64,000 nt of DNA from Biostraticola tofi (GTDB taxonomy: Bacteria; Pseudomonadota; Gammaproteobacteria; Enterobacterales; Enterobacteriaceae). A program made the translations under genes and the position numbers. Below are positions 54,547 through 63,318 of this stretch, piece after piece (within the stretch, counting starts at the first letter, position 1; every line of letters begins with the position of its first letter). Where the stretch lies: contig NZ_SMCR01000004.1 in assembly GCF_004343195.1 (NCBI RefSeq), positions 62,001-126,000 of the forward strand. The letters are read 5' to 3'. The notes under the pieces were generated by a model. It saw only the letters and a program-made list of their open reading frames with translations, had not been told where the DNA came from and did no database searches.

Positions 54547-55517
54547 TCCGACCTGCAGAATTTTATAAAAAAAAAACCGATGCCGAGTATCTGGCTGACG
54601 CCGTTGTTCCACTGCAGATGAGGTTTACCAGGTCAGAGGAAAATGTATCCTGGCCAGGTAAAAGCGCCAACTGCCTGTCACCGATAGCATACCACGCCTG
54701 CGTAAAGTCCGTTTGTTCAGAATCCAGTCGCGATTATACAGCCACCGGACTGGTGGGCGGACAGAAAGGGGCATTTCGCTCAGTGGGACTGAGGCATCCA
54801 AATGCAAACCCTCAGGGGCAGGCCTTAAGTAAGGACCATGACAGCGGTCGGCAGGGCGAAAATCCTCAGCAACTGAATGCGGAAAAGGGGTTGCCAAAAC
54901 CCGGCAAGGTTGAACAGACGCCGCCGTTGCCAGCTATACAGCAGGCCGGTTTTGCCGAGAACGCGCAGGTAAAATTGAGTGGCGACCCTGTGATGGCAGG
55001 GGCGGATGAAAAGGCCCTGCTGCAAAAAAGCGTTGATATCCAGGAGTCCGCGACCCTCAAAAATGAGGGTAATCCGGAGATTCCAATGGCTGCCGGGCAA
55101 CAGTTGAACAGCGACAGAGCCACCGAGAACCCCCTTAAAGGGTCTTCGATCGACGGTCACACTGGCCGTATGGATGCGAAATCCCTCTCTCAAGCGAATA
55201 ACATACAGACGCCGGCAGCTGCTTCACACCAGGCCATTATCGAAACCGGCAAACGTGAAGGCTATCAACTGAAATACCAATTCAAATTCCGCCAGGGTGA
55301 ATATGTGACCGTGGAACGGGCTGGCGCGGCGGCTAATCGCTTCAAGATCATTGCTTCCAGCAGCGAACTCAGACATCAGTTAATGGCTGCAAATCCGCAT
55401 ACGCCTGATTCTGATTGGATCATTCAAGGCGGCGACGACAAACGAAAACCCTTATATCCCGACCCTGAACATCGGCAGCAACGGCATGAGCCCCGGCAGC
55501 AGGAGGACGACGAGTGA
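54537..55517 (+). CDS. invJ: Type III secretion needle-length regulator (SctP)
   Basis: A 326-residue hydrophilic, low-complexity protein (Salmonella InvJ/SpaN 336) with a Pro/Gln/Gly-rich middle and a conserved C-terminal part from YQLKYQFKFRQGEYVTVE to SDWIIQGGD. It is exported early and times the switch from needle to translocator export. The middle is poorly conserved as in all members. Start overlaps the invI stop by 10 bp; end overlaps spaO by 4 bp. Confidence 0.82.
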   Translation: MEIIRPAEFYKKKTDAEYLADAVVPLQMRFTRSEENVSWPGKSANCLSPIAYHACVKSVCSESSRDYTATGLVGGQKGAFRSVGLRHPNANPQGQALSKDHDSGRQGENPQQLNAEKGLPKPGKVEQTPPLPAIQQAGFAENAQVKLSGDPVMAGADEKALLQKSVDIQESATLKNEGNPEIPMAAGQQLNSDRATENPLKGSSIDGHTGRMDAKSLSQANNIQTPAAASHQAIIETGKREGYQLKYQFKFRQGEYVTVERAGAAANRFKIIASSSELRHQLMAANPHTPDSDWIIQGGDDKRKPLYPDPEHRQQRHEPRQQEDDE

Positions 55518-56452
55518 GCCAGCTAATGCTTCGAACAGTCACACCCGCCGAGATCATACTGCGTCAATTCAAGGATAAATGGGGCAATGATCCTGGCCAG
55601 TGCCGATTGGCTAATCCTGATTCCTGCCGCCGCCATCATCAGGTGACTGCTGACGATGGCGCCTGGCTGGGAATGATTGACTTGCGGGAGTGGTTCTCGT
55701 ACCACGCTCCTGAACTTGCTGTTATGGCCAGCCATGCCTGTTCAGATGAAAAAATCATCTCACTTTTCAATGTTGTTGAACGACCCCTGACTTTTGAGAT
55801 GGGCGGTCTCCCCTACCGGACGTTGCAGCTAAGCGCCGTTGTCGACGGACCGCGCCCTGAGCATTTAGGCCAGATGCTGCTGGTCACTGCCGCTGAATGC
55901 CGCGTTTGGATCTTCGATATTGACCTTTCACTGGCGGGATCCGAGCCCACAGTTAACTCAGCTGCCCTGGATTTACCTGTGATGGTCGAGTTCATGATTG
56001 GCACCAGTATCCTGTCCTCGCTGATACCGGAAACACTTGAAGCAGGGGATCTGCTGATTATCCAGCAACCGGCCACACTCATCAAATGCCAGGGCCAGAC
56101 GCTTGGCAAATACCATCACGATCAAGGAAGACTGATAATGAAACCGCACGATGACAATATGCATTCACGTTATGATGTGACTTGCCCTGAAAGGGAGGGT
56201 TATTCTCTGCAGGAACCGCTCAACGCCATTCCACTACAGGTTGAATTTGTACTTCAGCGTCGTTTTATGTCTATTGCTGATGTGACGCAATTAATTGAAG
56301 GCAGCGTCCTGGATATCGACCGGGATGCTGAAAAACATATTGAAATTCTGATTAACGGTAAGCTTTTTGCAAAAGGAGAGTTGGTACAGATAAGTGACCG
56401 GCTAGCAGTTGAAATGATGGCTGTCGGTCTGGATGCCCAACATGCCAAATGA
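55514..56452 (+). CDS. spaO: Type III secretion sorting platform protein SpaO (SctQ), full length
   Basis: A 312-residue cytosolic ring component (Salmonella SpaO 303). The C-terminal SPOA/FliN-like domains are clear: SLQEPLNAIPLQVEFVLQRRFMSI and LDIDRDAEKHIEILINGKLFAKGELVQI. GTG start overlapping the invJ stop, with AGGAGG at the right distance. It forms pods under the needle complex with the ATPase regulator. An internal start at codon 209 makes a short isoform. Confidence 0.9.
   Translation: MSQLMLRTVTPAEIILRQFKDKWGNDPGQCRLANPDSCRRHHQVTADDGAWLGMIDLREWFSYHAPELAVMASHACSDEKIISLFNVVERPLTFEMGGLPYRTLQLSAVVDGPRPEHLGQMLLVTAAECRVWIFDIDLSLAGSEPTVNSAALDLPVMVEFMIGTSILSSLIPETLEAGDLLIIQQPATLIKCQGQTLGKYHHDQGRLIMKPHDDNMHSRYDVTCPEREGYSLQEPLNAIPLQVEFVLQRRFMSIADVTQLIEGSVLDIDRDAEKHIEILINGKLFAKGELVQISDRLAVEMMAVGLDAQHAK
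56138..56452 (+). CDS. SpaO short isoform from an internal start
   Basis: In frame with spaO, ATG at 56138 is codon 209 and is preceded by AAGGAAG (56124-56130) with 7 bp spacing, a strong ribosome site inside the coding sequence. The product is 104 residues with the last SPOA domain. Salmonella spaO has a matching internal start at codon 203 giving a 101-residue isoform that binds two to one to full-length SpaO. The layout here fits this, though expression is inferred. Confidence 0.75.
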   Translation: MKPHDDNMHSRYDVTCPEREGYSLQEPLNAIPLQVEFVLQRRFMSIADVTQLIEGSVLDIDRDAEKHIEILINGKLFAKGELVQISDRLAVEMMAVGLDAQHAK

Positions 56453-57095
56453 TATGACCTTTATTGCCAGTCTGGCCTTTTTCAGCCTGCTGCCTTTTTT
56501 AGTCGCTTCAGGTACCTGCTACATTAAATTTTCAATTGTGTTTGTCATGGTGCGCAATGCGCTGGGATTGCAGCAAATTCCGTCAAATTTAACATTGAAT
56601 GGTATAGCGCTGATCCTCAGTCTGTTTGTCATGTCACCGATAGTAAAAGAGATTTACCATGGTTATCAGGAAGATAAGATTAACTTGAATAACCCGGATT
56701 CAGTAGTGGATTTTTTTGATAATGGCCTGTCAGGCTATCACCGCTATCTGGAAAAATACGCCGATCCTGAACTGGTTAGGTTTTTTAATAAAGCGCAGAG
56801 CCAGGGTGACGCCTCACAGGATAATGGCGAAACTTATTCTCCGTCGATACTTGCCTTGCTGCCGGCCTATGCGCTAAGTGAAATAAAGAGCGCTTTTACT
56901 ATCGGTTTCTACCTTTATTTACCCTTTATTGTTGTCGATTTACTGGTATCTAGCATTTTACTAGCCCTGGGTATGATGATGATGAGCCCTATTACCCTGT
57001 CTGTACCGATTAAGTTAATTATATTTGTCGTGCTGGATGGATGGACCTTATTATCCAAAGGACTGGTTATGCAGTATATCGATCTTGCTTCATAG
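56442..57095 (+). CDS. spaP: Type III secretion export gate SpaP (SctR)
   Basis: A 217-residue inner-membrane protein of the SctR/FliP family (Salmonella 224). SGTCYIKFSIVFVMVRNALGLQQIPSN and PAYALSEIKSAFTIGFYLYLPF are the conserved pore blocks; a short variable loop sits between. Five copies with SpaQ and SpaR form the export pore. Start at 56442 aligns with the Salmonella N-terminus; an ATG at 56433 is also possible. Overlaps the end of spaO. Confidence 0.95.
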   Translation: MPNDMTFIASLAFFSLLPFLVASGTCYIKFSIVFVMVRNALGLQQIPSNLTLNGIALILSLFVMSPIVKEIYHGYQEDKINLNNPDSVVDFFDNGLSGYHRYLEKYADPELVRFFNKAQSQGDASQDNGETYSPSILALLPAYALSEIKSAFTIGFYLYLPFIVVDLLVSSILLALGMMMMSPITLSVPIKLIIFVVLDGWTLLSKGLVMQYIDLAS

Positions 57096-57114
57096 CCAGG
57101 AGTAGCAGTCACAC

Positions 57115-57372
57115 ATGGATAATATTATATTCGCCGGCAACAAGGCTCTTTACCTGGTGCTGCTTTTATCGGCAGGACCGATTATGGTCGCTACTCTGGT
57201 TGGCCTGCTGGTAGGACTGTTTCAGACCGTCATGCAGCTTCAGGAACAAACGCTGCCTTTTGGTATCAAGTTATTGAGCGTCACCCTGTGTATTTTTCTG
57301 CTCTCTGGCTGGTATGGAGAAATGCTGGTCAGTTTTGGTCGGGAAGTTCTTGAACTGGCTCTGATGCGGTAG
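57115..57372 (+). CDS. spaQ: Type III secretion export gate SpaQ (SctS)
   Basis: An 85-residue, two-helix membrane protein (Salmonella 86). SAGPIMVATLVGLLVGLFQTVMQLQEQTLPFGIKL carries the conserved GLFQ-QEQT turn of the SctS/FliQ family. Part of the SpaPQR export pore. CAGGAG precedes the ATG, 19 bp after spaP. Confidence 0.95.
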   Translation: MDNIIFAGNKALYLVLLLSAGPIMVATLVGLLVGLFQTVMQLQEQTLPFGIKLLSVTLCIFLLSGWYGEMLVSFGREVLELALMR

Positions 57373-57376
57373 AAAA

Positions 57377-58153
57377 ATGGATCATTCAACAATATTACAA
57401 ATTTTTACCTACTTGGCAGAATTGTCGCTGAGTTCAGTTCGATTACTCCCGTTGTTTTTCCTGATGCCATTCTTGAGTCACAGCCTTATCAGCAATACCA
57501 TCCGTATGCCGGTAGTGATGCTGATGGGGGCGGCGCTGTGGCCCCATTCATGGGGAGAACTCAACTCCCTTCCTATCGGCCAGTGGTTGTGGCTCATCGG
57601 GCGAGAGGCCTTCATAGGTTTGGTTCTGGCGGTAGTACTGGCATGGCCATTCTGGGTGATGCATGGGCTGGGCAGCCTGATAGATTTTCAACGTGGCGCG
57701 ACCATCAGCAGTACGCTTGATCCCGTGAGTGGAGTGGATGCTTCAGAACTGGCAAATTTGTTTAATTTATACGCCGCTGCGGTATTTTTACAGGGAGGAG
57801 GCCTTGGCATTATGGTCCAACTCTACGCTGACAGCTTCCGATTGTGCGGGCCGCTGAGCGAATGTACGCCGGTGATTGGGCCAATGCTGGCACAATTGTC
57901 GGAGCTCATGGTGAAGATGATTGTACTGGCCAGTCCGGTGCTGATTGCTCTGTTGCTCACTGAAGTCATCCTGGGCTTATTGTCACGCTTTGCGCCGCAG
58001 ATGAATGCTTTTTCGATTTCTCTCACCATCAAGAGCTTCATTGCCTTCCTGATGCTGGTTATTTATTTCTCAATGACGGTGCCGAGTGCTTTCAGGCAGA
58101 TGTGGCCTGCTCACAGCAACTGGCGTTATCTGTTAATACCTGTAGCGGGATAG
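57377..58153 (+). CDS. spaR: Type III secretion export gate SpaR (SctT)
   Basis: A 258-residue inner-membrane protein (Salmonella 263) of the SctT/FliR family with about six helices. RLLPLFFLMPFLSHSL at the N-terminus and GREAFIGLVLAVVLAWPFWVMHG in the first half are the conserved blocks; ALLLTEVILGLLSRFAPQMNAF is the C-terminal hallmark. 4 bp after spaQ. Confidence 0.94.
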   Translation: MDHSTILQIFTYLAELSLSSVRLLPLFFLMPFLSHSLISNTIRMPVVMLMGAALWPHSWGELNSLPIGQWLWLIGREAFIGLVLAVVLAWPFWVMHGLGSLIDFQRGATISSTLDPVSGVDASELANLFNLYAAAVFLQGGGLGIMVQLYADSFRLCGPLSECTPVIGPMLAQLSELMVKMIVLASPVLIALLLTEVILGLLSRFAPQMNAFSISLTIKSFIAFLMLVIYFSMTVPSAFRQMWPAHSNWRYLLIPVAG

Positions 58154-58161
58154 CGGTGACC

Positions 58162-59196
58162 ATGGCAAACAAAACTGAAAAACCTACCCCTAAACGCTTG
58201 AAGGATGCCTCCAAAAAAGGGCAATCTTTTAAAGGCCGGGACTTTATCATTGCCTGCCTGATGTTGTGCGGGGTGGCCTGGTTAACCAAGGTTTTTGACC
58301 TAACGGGATTAATGGAGGTTTACCGACATGTTATCGAAGCTGATTTTAATAAGGATATTACAGCGTACTTTGTTGAGATATTGATCGTTGCTTTAAAAAT
58401 AATCCTGCCGGTGCTGGTGATTTGCATCGTTTCCTCAGCGCTGCCTTCTTTGCTGCAGACTGGATTCGTCGTCGCCAGCAAAGCATTGAAGCTTAATTTC
58501 GAAGCATTGAGTCCGGCAAAGGGATTTAAAAAAATATTCAGTTTGAGGACCGTCAAAGATACTATCAAAACGATGTTATATTTTTTGAGCTTTGTTTTCG
58601 CATTTATTATTACTTGGAAAAACAATGCCGATTTATTATTTTCCTCTGTTAACGTTGAACCTATTACAGTAGTGATGATATTTCGCCATATTTTGTTCTC
58701 ATTAGTGCTGACTTGCCTGGCCTGCATCGTTATTATTTTTATCCTCGATGCGCTGGCGGATTTTTTCCTACATCTTAAAACGCTCAAGATGGAAAAGCAG
58801 GAAGTGAAGCGTGAAATGAAAGAGCAAGATGGCAATCCTGAAATCAAGCATCGAAGGCGTGAGCTACACATTGAAATCCTGTCTGAGCAAATAAAGTCGG
58901 ATATTCGGAGTTCCAAGGCGATTATTGTCAACCCCACACATATAGCCGTTGGGATTTACTACCAGCCCGATCTTTTTCCACGCCCTATAATATCGTTGAT
59001 AGATTTTAATCAACGGGCATTAGCGGTAAAGAAATATGCTCAGGAAGTCGGTGTGCCAATTGTGCGCGATTTTAAGCTCGCCAGACGCCTTGCCAGTACC
59101 CACAGTCGTTACTCTTATGTAAGTCTCGATAAGGTGGACGAAATAATGCGGCTGCTGGATTGGTTGAAGCAGGTCGATGAAGCCTGGAAGCAGTAA
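58162..59196 (+). CDS. spaS: Type III secretion switch protein SpaS (SctU)
   Basis: A 344-residue protein (Salmonella 356) of the SctU/FlhB family: four membrane helices in the first 210 residues, then a cytosolic domain with the self-cleaving motif NPTH at residues 257-260 (IIVNPTHIAVGI). Autocleavage after the Asn is required for the substrate switch. Start at 58162 (MANKTEKPTPKRLKDA) is the family start; upstream Met lies in the spaR overlap. Last gate gene before a 121-bp gap to sicA. Confidence 0.95.
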   Translation: MANKTEKPTPKRLKDASKKGQSFKGRDFIIACLMLCGVAWLTKVFDLTGLMEVYRHVIEADFNKDITAYFVEILIVALKIILPVLVICIVSSALPSLLQTGFVVASKALKLNFEALSPAKGFKKIFSLRTVKDTIKTMLYFLSFVFAFIITWKNNADLLFSSVNVEPITVVMIFRHILFSLVLTCLACIVIIFILDALADFFLHLKTLKMEKQEVKREMKEQDGNPEIKHRRRELHIEILSEQIKSDIRSSKAIIVNPTHIAVGIYYQPDLFPRPIISLIDFNQRALAVKKYAQEVGVPIVRDFKLARRLASTHSRYSYVSLDKVDEIMRLLDWLKQVDEAWKQ

Positions 59197-59317
59197 TAGT
59201 CATTGTTGGAAATTGGTACATTAAAGGTAAGCGATAGTTGAAAGTCATTGAAAAAAACCCGTGATATAAATAATACTGATTGTTGCCGACGGTGACATTT
59301 TCAGGAGACCTACCACT

Positions 59318-59806
59318 GTGGACACTAATTACAGTAATGACCCCCTGGCAGAAATGTTGTGGGACGCCGTAAACGGAGGGGTTACTTTAAAGGATGTGCA
59401 TGCAATCCCCGATAATATGATGGAAAGCCTTTATTCACACGCATATGATTTTTACAATAAAGGTCAACTCGATCAGGCTGCCACTTTTTTTCGGTTTTTA
59501 TGCATATATGATTTCTATAATCCCGACTATTATATGGGGCTAGGCGCGGTATATCAGCTGCAGAAGCAATATCAAAAAGCGATTGACATTTATGCCGTTT
59601 CTTTTGCGCTCTCCAAAGATAATTATTACTCGGTATTTTTCAGTGGTCAGTGCCAGCTCCTGATTCAAAAAGCCAATAAAGCAAAGCAGTGTTTTGAAAT
59701 GGTGGTAAACAACTGTACGGATCAAACCCTCATTGACCGAGCCAACGTCTATCTGCACACCCTCAACTCCCCTACTGCCAGTGAAACATCTTCGGAGGAA
59801 GTATGA
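59318..59806 (+). CDS. sicA: Translocator chaperone SicA (class II, TPR)
   Basis: A 162-residue TPR chaperone (Salmonella SicA 165). FYNKGQLDQAATFFRFLCIYDFYNPDYYMGLGAVYQLQ and the following TPR units bind SipB and SipC before export. In Salmonella SicA is also the co-activator of InvF, so translocator supply feeds back on expression. GTG start with CAGGAG 9 bp upstream. Its stop overlaps the sipB ATG by 4 bp. The 121-bp gap before it may hold the InvF/SicA-type promoter. Confidence 0.93.
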   Translation: MDTNYSNDPLAEMLWDAVNGGVTLKDVHAIPDNMMESLYSHAYDFYNKGQLDQAATFFRFLCIYDFYNPDYYMGLGAVYQLQKQYQKAIDIYAVSFALSKDNYYSVFFSGQCQLLIQKANKAKQCFEMVVNNCTDQTLIDRANVYLHTLNSPTASETSSEEV

Positions 59807-61590
59807 ATCAACTCTCTTTAGGCAATAATTACTCTGCCGGCGACAAAACGCTTAACCTGCAGCAGGATAACTCAGCGACTGAGCGCTCTGCAGCCGGTAG
59901 TGATCAGCAGGTGCAGAACAAGCGTATGCTACTGCGCCCGTTTTCACCAAGCCTGTTTGAAGAGGCTCAGCGGGCGGCCAGAGAGTTATTGGCCAATCAG
60001 AGCCCACGAAGTCTGCATACGGCCGCTTCTGCGACTCATCAGCACCAGCCGATGCTGCGGCCCCCCTCTGACAGCGGCGCATCACAGGATTACAACGCAA
60101 GCTTTGTAAAAGTAATGTCCGACCTTATGGTGCTGTTAGGCTCGATCAGTCTGGCCGATCTGGCTGGGCGGCTTAAAATATTTCAATCAGCAGCCAATGC
60201 CAAAAAGCAGCATAATGAAGCCCGGGCGGCAGAGTATGATAAGGCCGTCAAGGCCAATGAAACGGCACTTAAGAACGCGCAAGCAGACATGGACGCGGCA
60301 AATGCGGACAAAGGCGACCTGGCGCAGCGACAACAGTCGGTGAAAGACTGTGAAGCGGCTCTTCAAAAGCTTAAGCCAGGTGATCCTGCCTATCCTCAGG
60401 CAGAAAAAAAACTCCAACAGGCTCAGAAACGTGAGGCGCTGGCCGTCGGTAAATACCGCCAGGCGCAACAAAAAGCCGATGCTTCTTATCAGGTAGCTCG
60501 TGATGCCTTCAGCAAACTTGACCAACTGGATAAACAGATTCGTGCCGACGATAAGTCGCTGCCTGCTGCTGAACGCGAACCGATAAAACAGGCGATAGAG
60601 TCCTCGGCCAAAATGTTGTTTATCGTCAGCACGTTCATCGAGCTACTGGGTAAGAACAGTGAGAAAAAGCTTGAGGCGGATATGGCGTTTTTCCAGAGTC
60701 TTCGTGATGGAAAACAGGTCGAAATGAGGAAGCTGGCGGATAAGGCTGAAGAAAGTGAGCGTAAAGCCGCAACGCTGAACGCCACCATGGGCTGTGTCGG
60801 TAAAATCTTGGGCGGGCTTGTTACCGCCATCAGTCTGGTCGGTGCCATATTTACCGGCGGGGCCAGTCTGGCACTGGCGGCGGTTGGCATGACGCTGATG
60901 GTGAGCGATGAAATATGCAAAGAGGTGACCGGCACTTCATTTATGGAAGAAGCCATGAAACCATTGATGGAACAGGTGATTCAGCCGCTGATTGATGCGA
61001 TAAGCCAAATGGTCACCGGGGCGCTGAAATCATTGGGGGTTGATGATCTGACTGCTCAACTGGTAGGGGGTATTGTGGGTGCCATTGTGGCAGCCGTAGC
61101 GCTTATTGCAGCAATGGTGATTGGTAAGGGCGCTGCCAATAAATTTGCCTCCATGGCTGTTAGCAAAGTCATCATGCAGGCGGTGAAAGACATCCTTCCT
61201 CAAGTAATGAAAAATGTCGCTAATCGCTCCGGAACATTATTTTCAGTCAGCGTTAAGCGCCTGCTTGAAAAACTATCTGTTAAAGGCGATCAGATATCGC
61301 TTAAGAGTTATGCTAATAAGCTGGACTATGTGCAGACCGGGGTGCAGCTAACCTCAGAGGGAACCAAGGCCGGTGGACAGATCGCGGAAGCGGTCTATAA
61401 AAATAAAACCAGCGATATTATGTCCTATATGATTCAGTCTTCTGCCAACGTAGTACGAGCCATGGAATCAGTTATCAAGACTTACAGCTCCGATCAGAAC
61501 AGTTGGCGGGACATGCAGAAGACTAACTCCGATGCAATGACTAATATGGCACAGTCCACCCGATTTATGTTAAGTAAAAATTTTGCATAA
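59803..61590 (+). CDS. sipB: Type III translocator SipB (SctE)
   Basis: A 595-residue pore-forming translocator (Salmonella SipB 593). Low-complexity N-terminus for secretion and SicA binding, a long coiled coil (about residues 130-290, many Ala/Gln/Lys heptads such as AALQKLKPGDPAYPQAEKK), then hydrophobic membrane regions near residues 335-366 (GLVTAISLVGAIFTGGASL) and 417-440 (GIVGAIVAAVALIAAMVI), and a helical tail. Inserts with SipC into the host membrane. Co-translated with sicA. Confidence 0.93.
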   Translation: MNQLSLGNNYSAGDKTLNLQQDNSATERSAAGSDQQVQNKRMLLRPFSPSLFEEAQRAARELLANQSPRSLHTAASATHQHQPMLRPPSDSGASQDYNASFVKVMSDLMVLLGSISLADLAGRLKIFQSAANAKKQHNEARAAEYDKAVKANETALKNAQADMDAANADKGDLAQRQQSVKDCEAALQKLKPGDPAYPQAEKKLQQAQKREALAVGKYRQAQQKADASYQVARDAFSKLDQLDKQIRADDKSLPAAEREPIKQAIESSAKMLFIVSTFIELLGKNSEKKLEADMAFFQSLRDGKQVEMRKLADKAEESERKAATLNATMGCVGKILGGLVTAISLVGAIFTGGASLALAAVGMTLMVSDEICKEVTGTSFMEEAMKPLMEQVIQPLIDAISQMVTGALKSLGVDDLTAQLVGGIVGAIVAAVALIAAMVIGKGAANKFASMAVSKVIMQAVKDILPQVMKNVANRSGTLFSVSVKRLLEKLSVKGDQISLKSYANKLDYVQTGVQLTSEGTKAGGQIAEAVYKNKTSDIMSYMIQSSANVVRAMESVIKTYSSDQNSWRDMQKTNSDAMTNMAQSTRFMLSKNFA

Positions 61591-61693
61591 AAATTTACCA
61601 CTGGCCAATGAAAAATTTCAAATGCCAGGATTTTTTATATTTTACTAATAAATTGATGACATGGAAATATATAAGTAAGCGATATTTATATAG

Positions 61694-61723
61694 TGAGGGG
61701 TTTAGTTTTCATCTAACCCCTCA
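61694..61723 (+). terminator. Hairpin downstream of sipB
   Basis: Arms TGAGGGGTT (61694-61702) and AACCCCTCA (61715-61723), optionally extended by AG/CT pairs around a bulge. No T-run follows, so partial termination or mRNA end protection is more likely than full stop. Confidence 0.5.
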
Positions 61724-61780
61724 GCAAAATTCGCTTTAATTCAAAAATGAGTGGGTAGCTGTAAGCATACCGTGTTTACT

Positions 61781-61879
61781 CACCTGAATCACCTGAATCA
61801 CCTGAATCACCTGAATCACCTGAATCACCTGAATCACCTGAATCACCTGAATCACCTGAATCACCTGAATCACCTGAAT
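61781..61879. repeat. Eleven perfect 9-bp tandem repeats
   Basis: CACCTGAAT repeated eleven times without a mismatch. Unit length is a multiple of three. It lies 265 bp before the sipC start codon in the translocator operon. Confidence 0.97.
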
Positions 61880-62143
61880 TATGCATGCTTTCTTGAATAT
61901 TTGGATAATCCAAAGTCAGAATTAAATAATAAAAAAGGGAGTGGGCTTAAAATGGATTTGTTTTGAGTTGTCTTCATCATCCAGTTACAGTTTTTTTATT
62001 TTGTATTCACTCAAATATTTTCCCATTCTTTGATAAGCAATCGAGTCGCTGAATATGCTCATTCCACTGGCCTGAGCGTCATAACAATAAATATGAAAAT
62101 GATCTCACCATTTAATGTTAACCACCCTAAAAAGGAATTTATT

Positions 62144-63289
62144 ATGACAAATCCGATCGCCTCATCCGCAGCAAGCCCGGTACGCCAGTATGCTTCCGAT
62201 TGCGCGGCCATCGACGATGTAAAAAATCAGAAATTGCAGCCGGCATCATTACAGCTGGTTGATCTGGCTGTAAAAGGCAATGCTCGTACCACATCAGGGC
62301 TTAAGGTGGAAATCCCGCTGCGTAAGCCTGATGAAAGCACAACAATGCCGGCAAAAGATCTGGCAGAACGTCTGAAATTAGTCAGTGAGCAGTCGGTTTT
62401 GGCTTTTCAGCAGCAACAGACTTTTACCGAACCGCAAAAGCTGACTAGCGCCGGCCCATCTGATCGTTATGGACCGATAGACCAGGGCGATCAGGCAAAA
62501 CTGACGTTCGCCTGCGTTGACCTTATCAACCGTTTGTTGGCTTCAGCGCGCATAGATCATATGCGCATGTCGGAAATTGAAGCTGAAATGTCTAAAAAGC
62601 AGGCTGAATACATCCGTAAAGAGGGGGTGACGGCGATGGGCGCCGCCATTGGCGGAGCAACTGCCAGCATAGCCCTATCCGGAGCAGGCGGCGCCAAGAA
62701 ATTGTCTGGCCTGAGAAATGAACGACAGGCAATCAAGCAGGTTGCGCCCAACATTACCTCACACCAGGAAAGGCTGCACAGCCTGGAAAACAACCTTGCC
62801 AGGAGCAAGGGTAGCGCACCAGAACCGTCACCGGTATCGCAAACCCGCCATACTCAGCCGGCCGGCCTGTCCAGCCAAATTAATCACCGTGCCCAGACAG
62901 AGCATCAGCTATCCAGCGCTCATCACAGTCAACTTAAACACGATAGCGATACGCCATCCCGAGCGCAGCTTAATCGTGAAACGCATACCTTTAAGCTGCT
63001 GACCGCCGCCGCGGATCAAAAAAAGACCAAGGGCGATCTCATTATGCATTTCTCTTCACCGATCAACGCCATTGCTACCGGCACTGGGCAGTCCTTAACC
63101 AGTATTGATAGGGCAGATCAGGAAAACATGCGGCAGGGCGGTAAGGTATCAGGTGCCGCTATTGACAGCAGTAAGAATCAGCTAAGCGAATTCAAGCAGA
63201 TGATGGAAAAAATCTTATCTGCCTTGAGCGCTGCCACCGCCAATCGCCAGTCGGTAATCAGCCATATGTCGGGCAACTTATCCGCCTGA
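62144..63289 (+). CDS. sipC: Type III translocator SipC
   Basis: A 381-residue translocator (Salmonella SipC 409). Sequence is divergent in the middle but the frame is typical: polar N-terminus, one hydrophobic region (about residues 160-185, GAAIGGATASIALSGAGG), and a C-terminal helix ending MMEKILSALSAATANRQSVISHMSGNLSA that parallels the end of SipC (SLIQEML... AAIAGNIRA). Start ATG 62144 has AAAGGA at 8 bp; an upstream in-frame ATG at 62030 gives a non-secretion leader. Lies between sipB and sipD as in SPI-1. Confidence 0.87.
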   Translation: MTNPIASSAASPVRQYASDCAAIDDVKNQKLQPASLQLVDLAVKGNARTTSGLKVEIPLRKPDESTTMPAKDLAERLKLVSEQSVLAFQQQQTFTEPQKLTSAGPSDRYGPIDQGDQAKLTFACVDLINRLLASARIDHMRMSEIEAEMSKKQAEYIRKEGVTAMGAAIGGATASIALSGAGGAKKLSGLRNERQAIKQVAPNITSHQERLHSLENNLARSKGSAPEPSPVSQTRHTQPAGLSSQINHRAQTEHQLSSAHHSQLKHDSDTPSRAQLNRETHTFKLLTAAADQKKTKGDLIMHFSSPINAIATGTGQSLTSIDRADQENMRQGGKVSGAAIDSSKNQLSEFKQMMEKILSALSAATANRQSVISHMSGNLSA

Positions 63290-63318
63290 TCTACTGCCGG
63301 AATGATTGAGGATTAATG

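Larger units (their letters stand above)
61591..62143. other. sipB-sipC intergenic region with hairpin and 9-bp repeats
   Basis: 553 bp where Salmonella has only a short gap. It contains a hairpin (TGAGGGGTT / AACCCCTCA, 61694-61723), eleven 9-bp repeats (61781-61879), and AT-rich sequence. Open frames crossing the repeats have no coding features. Confidence 0.7.

Noticed and set aside
61751..61966. Open frame coding for repeated His-Leu-Asn
   Set aside because: Arises only from the 9-bp repeats; GTG start without ribosome site and no coding pattern outside the array.
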